From contig NC_089749.1 in NCBI RefSeq assembly GCF_040412425.1, positions 32,274,813-32,338,812 on the forward strand: 64,000 bases of DNA. The letters run 5' to 3'. Below the pieces are notes generated by a model. The model made no database searches, had not been told where the DNA came from, and saw only the letters and a program-made list of their open reading frames with translations. Source of the stretch: Macrobrachium rosenbergii. Its lineage: Eukaryota; Arthropoda; Malacostraca; Decapoda; Palaemonidae. The position numbers were made by a program, and so were the translations under genes. Below are positions 14,000 through 26,314 of this stretch, in pieces. Position 1 is the stretch's first letter. Each line of letters opens with the position of its first letter.

Positions 14000-14043
<44 letters not shown>
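14000..14043. repeat. (CT)n microsatellite
   Basis: A near-pure CT run. A related shorter run at 14590-14611 sits at the matching place in the second internal duplicate. Confidence 0.95.
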
Positions 14044-14046
<3 letters not shown>

Positions 14047-14905
14047 CGAAGTTAGCCAGCCTACGTATTACAGCACTGTTTCTCTGTATGTCTTTAACTG
14101 TACAGTAGATAATTTTGAATTGATCTAATTTTACCTGTACCGTTTACAAACTGTAAATGCGCTGTTCTAAAACATAGAGACACAGAGCATTTCAGAACAA
14201 AGAGAAAGTGACAGAATTAAGAAGTTTTTAAAAACGAGGTTGAGAAGACTTCTAAAAATAGGTCGGTGGAATGGGGGAGAGAGTCACACACTCCTATATT
14301 CTTAAGTCAACCATTTATTTTTTTTTTTAAGGGTAATGTAGTAAGCTAATTTTTAAATGAAAATACAGTAATTTTAATTTCATTTAAAAGTTAGTTTAAC
14401 ACTGAATTTCCATCTTTTGATATCTAACGTAAGAATAAATTTCTCTCTCTCTCTCTGTAATAATTCATAAATAATATAACTTGATATTTCAAGTAAGGAC
14501 AATATCTCTGTCTCTCTCTCGTGTGTTATTCTCTCAGTCTCCGTAATAATGGATAAATAATTTCACTCTCTTAGGTAAGGACAACCTTATCTCTCTCTCT
14601 CTCTCTCTCTCATAGTTAGCGCTCACACATTTTCACAACTTATCAATTCTCTGTACATCTTTACCTGTACAGTAGATAGTTTAAATTGATCTAATTTGAC
14701 CTGTATCGTCTACAGAGTGTAAATGCGCTAGTGTTGCAAATACGTTCTAAAACACAGAGACATAATAACTAAGAGTTGTATTAATAAAAATATAAAACAC
14801 TGTTTGTTAATGAAAAAGCATTACAGAACAAAGACAAATAGATGCAGAATAAAGAAGTTGTTAAAAAAAGGTTGAGACGATTCTAAAAATAGATTGGTTG
14901 AGAAG

Positions 14906-14907
<2 letters not shown>

Positions 14908-14977
<70 letters not shown>
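14908..14977. repeat. (AG)n microsatellite, about 35 units
   Basis: A pure AG run of about 70 bases within the second internal duplicate of the Tigger-like element. The matching place in the first duplicate has only GGGGGAGAGAG, so the array expanded after duplication. Confidence 0.97.
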
Positions 14978-14979
<2 letters not shown>

Positions 14980-15253
14980 CTCTTCCAACTCTCAATTTTT
15001 ATGTCAGCCATTTATTTCTCTTTTTTTAAGGGTAATGTATTAAGCTAGCTTTTAAATGAAATTACAGTAACTTTAATTTCATTTGAAAGTTAACTTAATA
15101 ATTTGGGAGCATGATTAGGGTCATATTTAATGTTTAAACTTTAGAAATAAGCATTTATTAGCATTTTTAGAGAGATGCCAAACTTAAGCGAAAATTCACC
15201 CTGCGAGAGGGGTTCTGGAAGCTAACCTCGCGTAAGTTCGGAGTATGACTGTA

Positions 15254-16740
15254 TATTAATTCAATGCAACTAATCTTCCTAACTATGAATGATGAACAAC
15301 CATACACAAATTAACTTGGCAAGAATTAGGAAAACTTGCAAAAAAAAATCATTATTAATTTACAAATTATGAATATGTTATTGATGATGGCAGAGTCTGG
15401 GGCTCTCTAAAGAAATCTAATATAAAATAAAAAACTTAATCCTTGTCCAACATAAAGCCATGATCATGGCATTGTTCAAAATTGGCACCTAACATGTATT
15501 CAGGAACTTTGGTAACCTGGGTATACCACTATAATACTGCCTTGCTAATGGTTAGCAGATTCCACTTCACAAAATAGCAATGAATCAAAGCATCAGCTCC
15601 TGTTATGGCTTTGAAAGATGTGATAAAAGACATACCTCCCCAGGGTGGCAGTAGATATAAGACATATTCTACATTATTTTCTCGTGCTTAAAGTGGTAAT
15701 ATATGAATACTGTATATAACTTGTATACTTGAGAAATATTTTATTTATATATTATGGTATGAAAATACAGTAATACAGTTAATGAAATCTGTTAAATGTA
15801 ATTAAGCCAAAAGTGAGTGTGCCAACATGACTGTAATGCCAAAACATTCACATGTCAGAAAGAGCATGTGAAATTTTCAATACCTTCCCATGTCTGAAGT
15901 ATAAATACAATAAAATATGTTATTCCATGATTCTTGAATGCTTTGCATTATTCACTAGTAAAAAAAAAAATACTTGCAAAGTATGGCATAAGTGAACTTC
16001 AGTTGAAAGTGTTAGCCTACTTTTACAAGACAAATTTATATGTGGAAATATTTGGACAGGTATTTTGGCAAGTACCCTATGTTAGAGCATGTGACATTTT
16101 GCCTGAAACTTGAATATATGTGTGTTTTGTGAAATTCAGGAATTTCATTATTATTACAACACCAAGGACCACAAAACAATATTTATGCATGTAAAATTTG
16201 CAACAAAATGTTTTGTAAAATCAGTTTAAATTTTGTCACCTCTCATGTTAACCAAATTCCTTTTAATATAGTGTTTTAAACTGTACCAGAAAGCTCATAG
16301 CATTAGCTTTCTAATGATATATAATTTTATATATATACTTCTGACAAACTGACGGTGTTTAAATATAAGATCCAGAATACGACTAAAACTTCATGCCATC
16401 CCAAAGGTCAACAATTGTGATTTTAACAATAAAAAATAATTCACTTGACAAAATATGAAACCTTAGTATGCCTAAGTGTACCACAAGGTATACATTTCTT
16501 TTCCAATATATGGAACACTGTTCTCTAAACCAGTTATAACTGACTACCTTGTCCTCAGCCCAGGCCTACAAGTATACTCAGGTTTTGTGTGTCTGTTTTT
16601 ATTATACAGTATATAGTTTGCTGCATTTTAAAAAGTAATACTGTACTTCATATTTCTTTTTCTATCACCCACACTTTATCTCATATCTCTCTGTACCTGT
16701 TAAGAAAAATAAAATTAATACAAAAAGCATTAGCATTTAC
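15254..16740. other. SUFU: SUFU intron sequence, nothing recognised
   Basis: AT-rich unique-looking intron between the Tigger-like element and the penultimate exon. No repeat boundary or coding segment is seen. Confidence 0.6.
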
Positions 16741-16948
16741 CTCATCAGGATCTACAAGATCTGACAAATCTTCAACAAGGGTTGGGAGAAAATCATCAGG
16801 AATAAGAATCTGAAGCCATGGACCTTTACTAGCATATGGGCACCCTGAGTCTACAAAGGCACCTGCAACTGCTGGCGAGACAAAAGTAACTGCCCATGCA
16901 TCTAAAACGGACTTGAATGTAAAATGCCTACCATGCTTCAATCGACCC
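16741..16948 (-). CDS. SUFU: SUFU penultimate exon, C-terminal Gli-binding domain
   Basis: The acceptor TTTTTTTGCAG precedes 16948 and the donor GAG|GTAAATGC follows 16741. The first base completes an Arg codon split across the intron (AG|G), giving RGRLKHGRHFTFKS, then AVTFVSPAVAGAFV, GPWLQILIPDDF and LSDLVDPDE. Human SUFU has RGRLLHGRHFTYKS, AITFVSTGVEGAFA, GPWLQILLTEEF and LEDLTSPEE at the same places. 208 nt, ending in phase 0 for the terminal exon. Confidence 0.97.
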
Positions 16949-17025
16949 CTGCAAAAAAATAAAGATTGATTAGAGCAAATTTTAATGAGCTGTCTATGAA
17001 CCTATAACTTCTGGAAGTATAAAGA

Positions 17026-17335
17026 AAATTTTCAAAGTAATTTTATTTTTCCTAATAAACAAACCTGAAGTTCTTTACATAGCATTTAACTACCTAACAC
17101 AAGCTGGAATGGCTGTTTACTCCCAGACAATGTTGTTAGCTACCAACTGTACTGGACTCCACTTTGCCTTCCAGCCCAGGTACCAGAATGAGGAGTGGCT
17201 GAGGTGAGACATAAATGTAAAGAACTTCATGTTTGTGTTAGGAAAAATACAAATCACTTTAAAAATTTCCTATTTGTTCCTACACAAATACAAACCTTTG
17301 TTCTTTACGCAGGAGACTTACCCATTGGTGGGGGG
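17026..17335. repeat. DIRS A ITR and internal complementary region (ICR)
   Basis: The outer arm at about 17026-17084 (TTTTTCCTAATAAACAAACC then TGAAGTTCTTTACAT) is repeated inverted at about 17214-17258 (ATGTAAAGAACTTCATGTTT then GTGTTAGGAAAAATAC). Directly after comes TTTGTTCCTACACAAATACA and AACCTTTGTTCTTTACG, which resembles the inverted complement of the opposite element end. The same layout occurs in DIRS C and E. Confidence 0.7.
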
Positions 17336-17766
17336 AGTCAGGCCAAATCTCTGAACTGACTGGTTGGTTCTACCCACCTAAGAACACTTCCCTGGTCTGA
17401 ATGAGCTGAGAAAGGAATCCTGCACCTATAGCTTGATGGACAAGATGTTAGAGCAGCTAGACTTCTGGGCATAGTGTAATAAGTTTGCTTTTATTACCTT
17501 TCATGAAGGCTTGAAAGAACCTTATGTGTTGGAGACAATAAAACTTGCTATTAAAACCAATGGATTTGTTTCACTGTCCATCCCTCTCCCCTTTTGTCCA
17601 CAAAGAGGGGGGGGGGACATGCATCCAATCAATCTACAAATATGATGAAGGACAAGATACCACCATCATGTACTCACCTGCAAATCTTGTCCGTCCATAC
17701 GTGATGGCTCGATACCTGCCTCTGTGCCCTACGAGAGAAAAAAGTAAAAGAGAAAAGGGAGGAGAC

Positions 17767-17770
<4 letters not shown>

Positions 17771-17834
<64 letters not shown>
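17771..17834. repeat. (CT)n microsatellite
   Basis: A pure CT run of 64 bases between the recombinase end and the ICR of DIRS A. Confidence 0.97.
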
Positions 17835-17837
<3 letters not shown>

Positions 17838-18099
17838 CACCTTAGAAGAGATGCTACCTGTCCCTTCAGGGACCTGTCCCTTCAGGGGAGCCAGGTGAGC
17901 TACACAACTTGTTGGGCAGCCACCTCGGAGCCCAAGGACTTGTGGGCAACGTCCCAAAGGTAAAACAAGGTATGTGTGGTCTGGTGTGACCACACACCTG
18001 CTTGCAGGACCTTTTGAACTAACAGGTTCTTTCAGAATGCCAGGGATGGGTTATGTCCTAACCTCGTGAGCCCTCACACGGATCGAACTCCCGTCTTCC

Positions 18100-18372
18100 T
18101 CGTCAGAAATGAAATGGACCTAAGAGGTCATTAAGCATTAAAATGGAAACTGAGACCAGAAAGGTTTTAAAGGTGTAATAGGACGAATGCCTTGCAGTTG
18201 CACTGAAACAATTGTTGGGAGTCGGTGGAAAGAGGAAGAGAATATGAACAGAGTTTCAGTAAAAGGAATGAAAGGGGTTGCAGCTATGGGCCAAAGGGAT
18301 GCTGCAAAGAACCCTAAGTAATGTCTACAGTACACCATGAGGTGGACTGACAGCACTACCCCCTACAGGGGT
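18100..18372. mobile_element. SINE-like repeat inserted in DIRS A recombinase
   Basis: Closely similar to the repeat at 32803-33082. Shared blocks include AGTAAAAGGAATGAAAGGGG, TTGCAGCTA, GGGATGCTGCAAAGAACC and ATGAGGTG. The repeat interrupts the recombinase frame. A short GTCAGA at both flanks may be a remnant target duplication. Confidence 0.75.
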
Positions 18373-19509
18373 CTTCCAAGTCAGACAGAGCACACCCTTT
18401 TGTTTGTCTCATGAAGCCAGAAAGAGATCATGTTCTTGGACACCTCTTTCTTGGCTGAGCCAGTACTAACAAAGACATGCCGACACTCAGGCCTGAGATA
18501 ATGAGTTCTCTTGAGGTAGTACCAGACAAAGTAGCATCTCGTCCAATCACAACCTACATAGACCTCTAGGATGGGGATTGAAAAGAACTCAAATCTGGCA
18601 TCAAGGACCAACAGACTCTCAATCTTTGCAACAAATTCTAGGACAAACTCAAACATAACAGATCCCTATTCCCCTTAAGTGCTTAAGATCAAAGGAAAGG
18701 CCATGAAGCTTACCTACTCTCTTCGTCGAAACTACGGCAAGCAAAAAAGTCTTTAAGAGTCAGATCCCTGTCTGGCAACTCTCTCAATAGCTTACACGGA
18801 GTATGAGTTAAGCTCCTTAAAACGGGAACGGGAGTCACATCCCACTCGGGGAGCCCGAGTTCCCTGGGTGGGCAAGATTGTTCGAAGCTTCTCAGAAGCA
18901 TAGAGATCTCTCATGAGGACGAGAGATCGACTCCCTTCAACTGAAGGTACCTGGCCAAGGTCAGCTCTGTAGCCCTTAATGGCTGAAACAGAGAGAAGCA
19001 TCTCTTGGCAAAGAAACACGAGAAAGTCCACTACTTGCTGAAGAGAAGCTCTGACCAGAGAGATACCCAGTCGACAACACCAACTACACAAGATGGCCCA
19101 TTTCCCCTGGTACACAACCGCTGAGGATTTTCGAAAGGTATCCAGACATCTCCTTCACTGTGTGTCAAGAAAACCCTCTCGCTCGCATGAGACACTGGAT
19201 AGTCTTCAGGCGTGAAGTGCCAGCACTTCCACTGCGTGGTGATACCATTTGGCGCACAGCATGTTGTGCCACAGGGGAATCTCTCTCGGGACCTCAGACA
19301 ATACAGCCAGCAGGTCTGGAACCACTCGGAGTGTGGCCACGTGGGCACCACCAGAGTCAACCTGAGATTCATGGTTATCAGAACCCTGTTGATCACCCAA
19401 TGAATCGGACAGAATGGAGGGAAGGAGTCAACTAAGTTGTCCCAAGGGTGCTGAAAAGCATCCTCCATCGCATCCCACAGGTCAGGTATCCCTATCACCT
19501 GACGGGCGA

Positions 19510-20930
19510 CTAAGCTAGTCTGCCACTACATTCCAAGAACCCAGAATGTACCTGGATGACAGCTCTACCAAGTGTGCTACTGCCCACTCGTGCACCTGTA
19601 ACACCAACCTGTGCAGCTGGAAGGATGCCAGTCCCACCTGCTTGCTGACGTATGCCAATACCACAGTGTTGTCGCTCATCAACACCATAGAGTGCCCTTT
19701 CACTCTGTCCTGAAACTCTTGCAAAGCTAAGAAAGCTGCCTTGAGTTTTAGGATACTGATGTGGAGGTGTCTTTTGTTCTGGTCCCACACACCTGAAATC
19801 AACAAATCTTCCAGGTGTGTGCCCCATCCCTCTGTTGATGTGTTTGAAAACAGAAGCATCTTGGGTGGGGGAGTGCCAAGAGCACTCCTATTAAGAGGTT
19901 CCTGTCATCTAACCACCAAGCTAAATCTCTTCTCACTCCCTCTGACAGAAGAATAGGAGAGAAAAGAAGGTCCCTCACCAGAGATAAAAAATCCTTCATC
20001 TTCCACTGAAAGGAGCGGAGGTGAAGCCACCCATTAGGGACAAGCTTCTCCAATGACAATAGGTGACCAAGAAGGACCTGCCACTATCAGGCAGGTAGTG
20101 CAGAAGTTCCTGTTTGACAGGAACTTCTGTGCTACCTCTCTGAACCTGCTGATACGAGAATCTGAAGGGAAGACTCTTGCTGCTGCCGTGTCTATCAGCA
20201 CGCTCAAATACTATACCCTCTGCTTGGCTGTGAGATCTGACTTCTCAAAGTTGATCACTACATCCAGGACATGATGAACCTTGAAAAGACGACCTCTGTC
20301 CTGAAGCAAATGTGGCAATGAGCTCACCAGGACCAACCAATCATCCAGGTGCCTCAGAAGACATAACCCGTGTGAATGAGCCCAAGCTGAGATCAATGTG
20401 AACACCCAAGTGAATACTTGGGCAGTTGAGAGTCTGAAGCAAAGTGCTCTAAACTGGAGCACTGTCCCCCCCGCCCCCGAAGTAAAGCGGAGGTACTTCT
20501 GGGAGGAGAGATGGACTGAATGCATGGAGTCACCTTCTCTGAAGGAATCAAGAACAGAGTGAACCATTTCCATCTCGAACTGGGTCTGGCAAACGAACCG
20601 GTTCAGTGGAAAGAGGTCAATGATGGGCCTTCAACCACCTGTCGCCTTCACCAGAAACAGGCAGCTGTAAAACCCTAAAGACTGGTCTTTAGCAACGCCT
20701 TTCTGGAGCGTCACATTCACCTCTTCTCAAAGGGCAAGATCCCTCTGCGAGCCTGGAACCAACACTTGGAATTGGACTGGATTGAGAGTGAGGGGTGGCA
20801 AAGACTCGAAAGGTAGCAGATAACTCTACTCGGTGGACATCCACTATCCAGGCCTCCGCTCCATGTTGCTGCCAAGTTGCCACATGGCTCAAAAAGCACT
20901 CCCCTGCCATCGGCAACAAGAGGGGAGAAA
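19510..20930 (-). pseudogene. DIRS A reverse transcriptase and RNase H pseudogene
   Basis: RT motifs at 20573-20211: KYLRF, FRALCFRLSTAQVFTWVF, LLRHLDDWLVLVSSLPHLL, INFEKSDL. The RT box is HLDDW, so both Asp remain while the usual Tyr is His. RNase H at 19859-19510: LLFSNTSTEGWGTHLEDL, LMSDNTVVLAYVSKQVG, RYILGSWNVVAD, a Ty3-type RNase H with the first Asp changed to Asn (FSN for FSD). The upstream fingers region (about 20930-20600) is in other frames with stops. Intact homologues make element cDNA. Confidence 0.88.
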
Positions 20931-21218
20931 GCTGCCCCTAGAGTCCTGCTCCATTTTTCTTTCCCTGGCCTCCCTTCCTTGACTAGGAGGAGGGCTCCTT
21001 TCACTACCAGGCCAGAAGACTGGGTACCTCTGTGAGAGGCCAAGAAAGTCAAACTTTCTCTGACCCGAAGAAGAAGGGCCAGCCTGACCCGAGAGTCGGG
21101 CCACAGTACCACGCAAAGACCCAGAGGTCTTAACACTGTCACCAGCTTGTCACTGTTGTCAACCTGAAGCCTGTCCACCATGGCCTCCAACTCACTTCTA
21201 GAAAAGAGGGAGGATCCA

Positions 21219-23630
21219 TTACCAGTTCATTCCCGAGTGCCAAAGCCGACTCGGGACCAACAACCTAAAGAGTTGAGACACCACAGTGTCTTGCCTCTTC
21301 AGCACTAGGTTTGCCAACAGGTTTGCTGTCTGGTTGGCAAGGTAGGTAACAGCCCTACCTCCAGACAGCAGCAGTCTCTTAAAAGCTGTGTCCTCCTCTG
21401 GTGTACAAGTGCCTGAAGAAGAAGCGATCTTGGCCATTGTCAGAGACCAAAGACTGATCCAAGAGACTGTCTGGAATGCTGCCATCGCAGTCGATTCCAG
21501 CGCTACTGCCTCCTGCCTGTGAGAGGGAGACTCCTGCGATAGACTGGGCACAAACAAGTCAGGGCCAGGTCAACCTGCTTGGTAGGCAATAGACTCTCCA
21601 AGGGAACATAATATTTTCTCTGGTGAGCTACAGTAGAGGCAGAGAGAGTGTCTTATATGAATGGCTGGACCGGAGAGAATTCTCTTGCCAAGAAACAAGA
21701 AAAGTCACCTGGACCATCTCCATCAGTAATTCTTAACCAAGGCATGCCGATCAAGCTCTTCTGGGAACCCCAGAGTGACTCAATGGCAGAAGAACGGTCT
21801 GCAGGAAAAGCCAAGGTCTCTTCCCCGAGATCATTAAAATGACATATTCTAATGATCTCAACACGGTCTGCAGGAAAAGCCAAGGTCTCTTCCTCAAGAT
21901 CACTAAAATGACATATTCTAATGATCTCAACCAAGTGCCTCTGCAATTCGGGGGTGTCTGAGTCCTGGGGAATAAGATATTCAGGTCTCTTCAGGTTCCA
22001 GTCCTCCCAAGCTGCTCCCTCCACAGGAGAGGGACATTCACCAGAGCCCCTGGCGATCTCGAGCACTTGGACATACATCCTGTCTGGTCTGAGGCCGACC
22101 CAGGAATGTAGGCCTCCATGGACAGGCTGGAATGGGAGCAAGAACGGTTCCAGTCCCAGGCCCTGGACTTGCATGGGTTTTGGCTCCTGGAAAACCCTGA
22201 GGAAGTGGACGGGAAAGGTGAGGGATCGTGAGCACGCTTGCCCGGCCTGTCAAAAACATAAGTTCTGACAGGAGAGTCAGGCCCTGGGCAGTTGTCAACC
22301 CATGGTGATGTCTGCATGGGTCAGGGAGAGCAGTCCTGATCATGTGAACATGGGTGGGGGCTGTCCCTTGAGCATGCTCCAGAACTTCTTCAGGTGCAGA
22401 GACTGAGAGGGGGGACACCCCTCTTGGCTGGCCACTTTCCCAGAACCCCTGAGCTGCTCTCTTCGAAGAGCAGGAGGGAGTGAGGGAGCACTTGCATGCT
22501 CTCTTCTCACCTCTGGCTGGGCTGTGCTGGCAGCAAGGTCAGGGTAGGCAGGCTACCAGAGCTGGTACCGGTATGCTGGGGGTCCAGAGAACCCAGAGGA
22601 GCAGTTGAACCCATGCACTCTACAACAGGTGCAGCGGTAATTGTGGTACCGTTAGTGAGAGGCCCATCAGCCCTCTCTGTGGAAGAGGACTGGCCACTGG
22701 AAGCTCTATGAAACTTCCAGTGGAAAGGCGAAGCAACCGTATTCTTCCTCCACTTGCTAGCTTTGGAAGAAGAAGGAAAGGAAGCGACAGCACTTGATGA
22801 CAAAGACGAAGATGATGATGATGACTTCCTTCTACTCTTCTTGGACTACTTTTTGCTGAGTGTGGCCTTAGGTGTATGGAGGACATCACCTAAGGATGAC
22901 ACTAACGGCAGCACCTGGGGACTCATCACTAATGTGTGTGAGGTTACCAGGAAAGTAGGGGCAGTCCTAGAGCTGGTGGATACTGTGACTGTTCAATTTG
23001 TCATGGTCACAGTCAAAATGGTTACCAGAAGTCCCTTCATTCCTAAGCCACTCAGTCTCCACCTGAATACAGGTCGGGTTAGGTGATAATTCTTCCCTAC
23101 ACCCTGAGAATGAGTGTCCACCAGAGGACAAATTCTCTCCTACAAGTGGGGAGAGACTTGGAGAAGAACCAGGCTGGTTGGCCCCACAGCCGTGGCTCTC
23201 TACTGAAGCAACAGTAGGAGTCAGCAAAGGGGAAACCACTCCCTTGGGAGTGGTAACAGTAGGTGAAGTTTGTCATGAGTTAGAAAGGCACCAAAGAACT
23301 TTCAGTGTCACCAGTGGAGTATTGCATTCCGATTACACTGGGGAGATCTTTTTCTCTCTCTTCTTCTTCCTGGCAAACTCACCCACTGTTCAGAAGGCCA
23401 AACCCAGAACTCTGAGCATGGGCTGCTTGACTACAATCATGTTGGTGGCATGATACACACAATGTATGTGGACCAATCTCTACAGACAAGAGGAACCAGT
23501 TACACAGCCTGTCCTTCCTTGGACAGCGCCTAAACTCCTGCAGTTTCCTCTCTGATGAAGTAGGTTTACATGATCGAGGGGTTTGTATGGTTTTAAAGAC
23601 AAAGACAATCACAACAATATACTTCAGCAA
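21219..23630 (-). pseudogene. DIRS A gag-like ORF pseudogene
   Basis: The Cys/His N-terminal segment (TLCVSCHQHDCSQ, near 23450) resembles the start of DIRS gag proteins. Downstream is a Pro/Ser-rich, low-complexity middle, then a helical segment (RAVTYLANQTANLLANLVLK, 21355-21296) typical of DIRS gag. Frames are broken repeatedly. An in-frame 23-residue tandem duplication lies at 21793-21930. Confidence 0.7.
21793..21930. repeat. 69-bp tandem duplication in DIRS A gag
   Basis: Two adjacent copies starting ACGGTCTGCAGGAAAAGCCA, differing at a few bases. The 69-base period keeps frame and duplicates a 23-residue acidic segment (containing EEETLAFPADR). Confidence 0.93.
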
Positions 23631-24178
23631 AGAAACAACAAAGTCATAAAATGACAGTGAACAGCAAGTTCACTCATTGTACAACTGTTTTTGATAAACC
23701 TGCCCTCTTTTTCAGGTCAATCAAATAGGTATTATAAATTTTCAACTACATTTCTTAATTCATGTAATGTCTATGCACGACTCTGCACATACAGAGACGG
23801 TTAGGACTTATTTTTATTTTACTTACTTTATTCACCTTCTAGGACATGTACTGACAAAGAAGAGCTGGAGCTTATATGTTAATTTCATTCACTTTCTCTT
23901 CAAAGAAGCTGGCACACCAAAAAGAATGATCTAATGAAGATTTTCCCAAGATTAGTAAGCATTTGGAACATGACCATATCTATTTGAAAACTCACAAGAT
24001 ATTAACTGTTAAGGATAACCAAGCTAATATTTCAGAGGTAAATCCTAAAGAGTGACTATGCTTGACACAAAAATAATAAAAATCTAAGTTAAAAATTTCA
24101 GCCCAAATCCTTGTCCATTGAAAAAGGTTGGTATTCAGAGTCACTGGACCCATGTACAAGTTAACTTTATGTCTTCTT

Positions 24179-24310
24179 GTGAGCTCCTGGCCTGTGTACA
24201 TTGCAAATAAATCAGCAATTGCTAAAGATAACAGTCTCAAATTGGTTTCCATGTGAGCTCCTGTCCAGTGTCCACTGGCAAATAAATCAACAATGGCCAA
24301 AGAGAACAGT
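24179..24310. repeat. Degenerate ~73-bp tandem duplication
   Basis: GTGAGCTCCTG...GCAAATAAATCA...CAAT...AACAGT occurs twice (24179-24235, 24252-24310) with about 80% identity by eye. Intronic, no recognised function. Confidence 0.7.
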
Positions 24311-24758
24311 TCCACAAAAACAAATGTGTCATATCCTCGGCTTTTCAAAACTCACTCTGTCATTAAATGTTACGTTGATACAATTTATTATTACCGCATA
24401 CTTTCACTGGAAACCAATTATGACCCCAAAATCAGTGTCAAAACAGTGTGCAAATGTTAGCAGTTAATCTCCCACAATAAAACAGAAGCAACATTTAACA
24501 ATAGTTAAGCTGAAATGTTTAGCTTAAAACTTTTCCTTGTGCTATAATTTCATCTGTCACCACTTTGACTGCAACATTTGACTACAAACCAGAGGACTTA
24601 GGATATCTAGAAAAAAAAAAAAAAAGCAGCTCATTCAAGTTTGTTTCCAGATATTTACTTTTAAAATGAACTGTATTTTGCACGTCAAAACTTTGTCATT
24701 TTAATTATCATTAACCTCACAAAACACTTAGGAAATCCCTTAACCGAAGCAATCCTAC

Positions 24759-24887
24759 CTTAAAGCTAATGGGAGAAGAGCCCCAGATTCCAAGTTGATG
24801 GTGAGATGTATAGACTCATATTTTCGAGTTACAAAGAGCTCTGCAGAATCTGCAGTAGTGGCATTCCCTTCAGCATCCTCAGCCCCA
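24759..24887 (-). CDS. SUFU: SUFU exon, start of the C-terminal domain
   Basis: The acceptor TTATTCAACAG precedes 24887 and the donor TTAAG|GTAGGATTG follows 24759. The first base completes a Ser codon (AG|T). It encodes linker GAEDAEGNATTADSAEL followed by TRKYESIHLTINLESGALLP and LAL plus a split Arg. Human has TRQLESVHLKFNQESGALIP at this place. The Glu and Leu of ESGAL match reported Gli-contact residues. 129 nt, phases 2 and 2. Confidence 0.97.
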
Positions 24888-25509
24888 CTGTTGAATAAAG
24901 ATAGAGAAAAATCTAAAAACTTACCACAAATATAAATTACTATATTATAGCCTATAAAATTCTATCAAGGCAGGATGAATATACCTGTATAAATTACCAA
25001 ACTAAAATAAGTTGACAAGTAAAACAATGAGCTGAGTCATACTATATTAACCTTGTAAACTGCATTTGATGAACATGTATATAGATGATCTATTACCACT
25101 GAATACTGTATAACAGATATATTATTCCGAATAGAGTACTTCAAGTTTCTAATATTATTAGGTGAGCCCTATCAAACAAGATTCTTCTTTGATATTAAAA
25201 TTACTACTAATAAATTTCTAACCTAACTTTATGACAAAAGATATTAATTTGAAAATACAGGACTGCCTGGTTTTTACTTTAATACAACACTTAATATGAC
25301 TTACGGACTCTTACGTTTGCAAATTTTAATTTGCAAATATTTTTATGGTTGGTGAAGATTAACGCTGTTATGCTTTTGTTAATAAACTAACTGATGGTAA
25401 AACTTCATGGCTGCTGAAGAAACTTATAAATAAATTTGAATTTAATAGATCCATACGTAATTTCAATAAAAGTTGGGTTCTTTGATTAAGTTTTCTAAAA
25501 TGACATTTT

Positions 25510-25855
25510 TATGATAAAATAAAGTTTTATATATACTTACCAAATAATTACATAGCAATAGTTTCTACTTTACGCGGCAGCTCAAAATTCAAAATTCGCG
25601 GTAGCGCTCTTTTGTTTTGGGTGTAGGTATACTGCCCCACCCACTATCAGGGAAGAATAGGTACAACGTAGCTAAAGAGCTCAATTCGTTTATGCTCTAT
25701 GTCCATTAGAGGGGAGGAGGGAGGGCTCTGATCATGTAATTTTTTGGTAAGTATATATAAAGCTTTTTATTATAAAAAGGTCATTTTTATATAAGTAACT
25801 TACCAAATAATTACATAGCTGAATCCCACATTGATTGGAGGTGGAATGAATGGAC
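25510..25855. repeat. DIRS B left ITR plus ICR
   Basis: Left ITR at 25520-25560 (ATACTTACCAAATAATTACA TAGC). The ICR at 25730-25843 has CATGTAATTTTTTGGTAAGT ATATATAAAG (complement of the left end), then TTTTTATATAAGTAACTTAC CAAATAATTACATAGC (complement of the right end). The two halves are joined by about 25 AT-rich bases. Confidence 0.8.
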
Positions 25856-26314
25856 ATCTACTACCCAAAAAAAAACTCTGATATGGAGAAGAATTTGGAA
25901 TAGAACATTAGGTAGCATCTTGAAATGCTTATTGTAACCTTACCTGGTGAGGGAGCAACGGCATGGCAGTAGAGCCAAGGGTCGCCTCTACTTGAGTGGG
26001 TGCTTTGCAACGTAGGAAGTTAATCGCATGTTGCCAAAGCTAACAATCCCAAAGGGTCACATAAATAATATGTAGATATGCCCTTGCCCTGGGCACAGTA
26101 CAATAAAACAACAAAGACCAGATAAAATTAACCAACACCACATGAAATTTTAGCCCAAAACCATAAAATACAGATTGGTGACACTCATGACTCAGTGTCC
26201 ACCAGACTTCCCAAGAAGTACAACTATCCTTATTCAAGGAGAGTGGATAGAGGAAAAGAAGGCATTCCTCCTACCCTTCATCCACCAATACCATTCCAGC
26301 TGCGAAGAACAGAC

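Larger units (their letters stand above)
13370..15251. mobile_element. Tigger/pogo-like non-autonomous element with internal microsatellites
   Basis: Ends are CAGTAATACCCCGAACTTGC at left and, inverted, CAGTCATACTCCGAACTTAC at right, flanked by TA on both sides (13368-13369, 15252-15253). TA target and CAGT-type termini fit the pogo/Tigger branch of Tc1/mariner. No transposase frame remains. The interior holds an imperfect duplication of about 0.5-0.6 kb (around 13930-14400 and 14540-15090; landmark TACAGTAGAT at 14101 and 14668) whose copies are expanded by CT and GA runs. It lies in the last SUFU intron. Confidence 0.75.
17640..19490 (-). pseudogene. DIRS A tyrosine recombinase pseudogene
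   Basis: N-terminal part at about 19115-18790 (SVSAIKGYRADL, typical of the DIRS recombinase SAM-like domain). Central part at 18656-18381 (YYLKRTHYLRPECRHVFVST, SFWLHET). Catalytic HxxR seen as RAHEVR near 18085, followed by a stop, and a Tyr context (FYL) near 17970 in another frame. A SINE-like repeat (about 18100-18372) sits between the central part and HxxR, and a CT microsatellite (17771-17834) lies beyond the end. Not translatable as one protein. Confidence 0.82.
17026..23660 (-). mobile_element. DIRS-like retrotransposon copy A (degenerate)
   Basis: Minus-strand order is gag (23630-21219), RT and RNase H (about 20930-19510) and tyrosine recombinase (about 19490-17640). DIRS elements copy RNA to DNA and integrate with a tyrosine recombinase instead of an integrase. 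The left (3') end keeps an ITR and an ICR. The right ITR was not found after about 23660, so the 5' end is probably truncated or replaced. The element is visibly richer in GC than the AT-rich intron around it. It lies in the SUFU intron between exons 24759 and 16948, in the gene's sense orientation. Confidence 0.88.

Noticed and set aside
17545..17993. Open frames on both strands with Ser-Leu or Arg-Glu runs
   Set aside because: They exist only because a CT/AG microsatellite has no stops in these frames.
19160..19435. Plus-strand frames through DIRS A recombinase and RT regions
   Set aside because: Antisense shadows of the degenerate minus-strand genes, permitted by the higher GC content.
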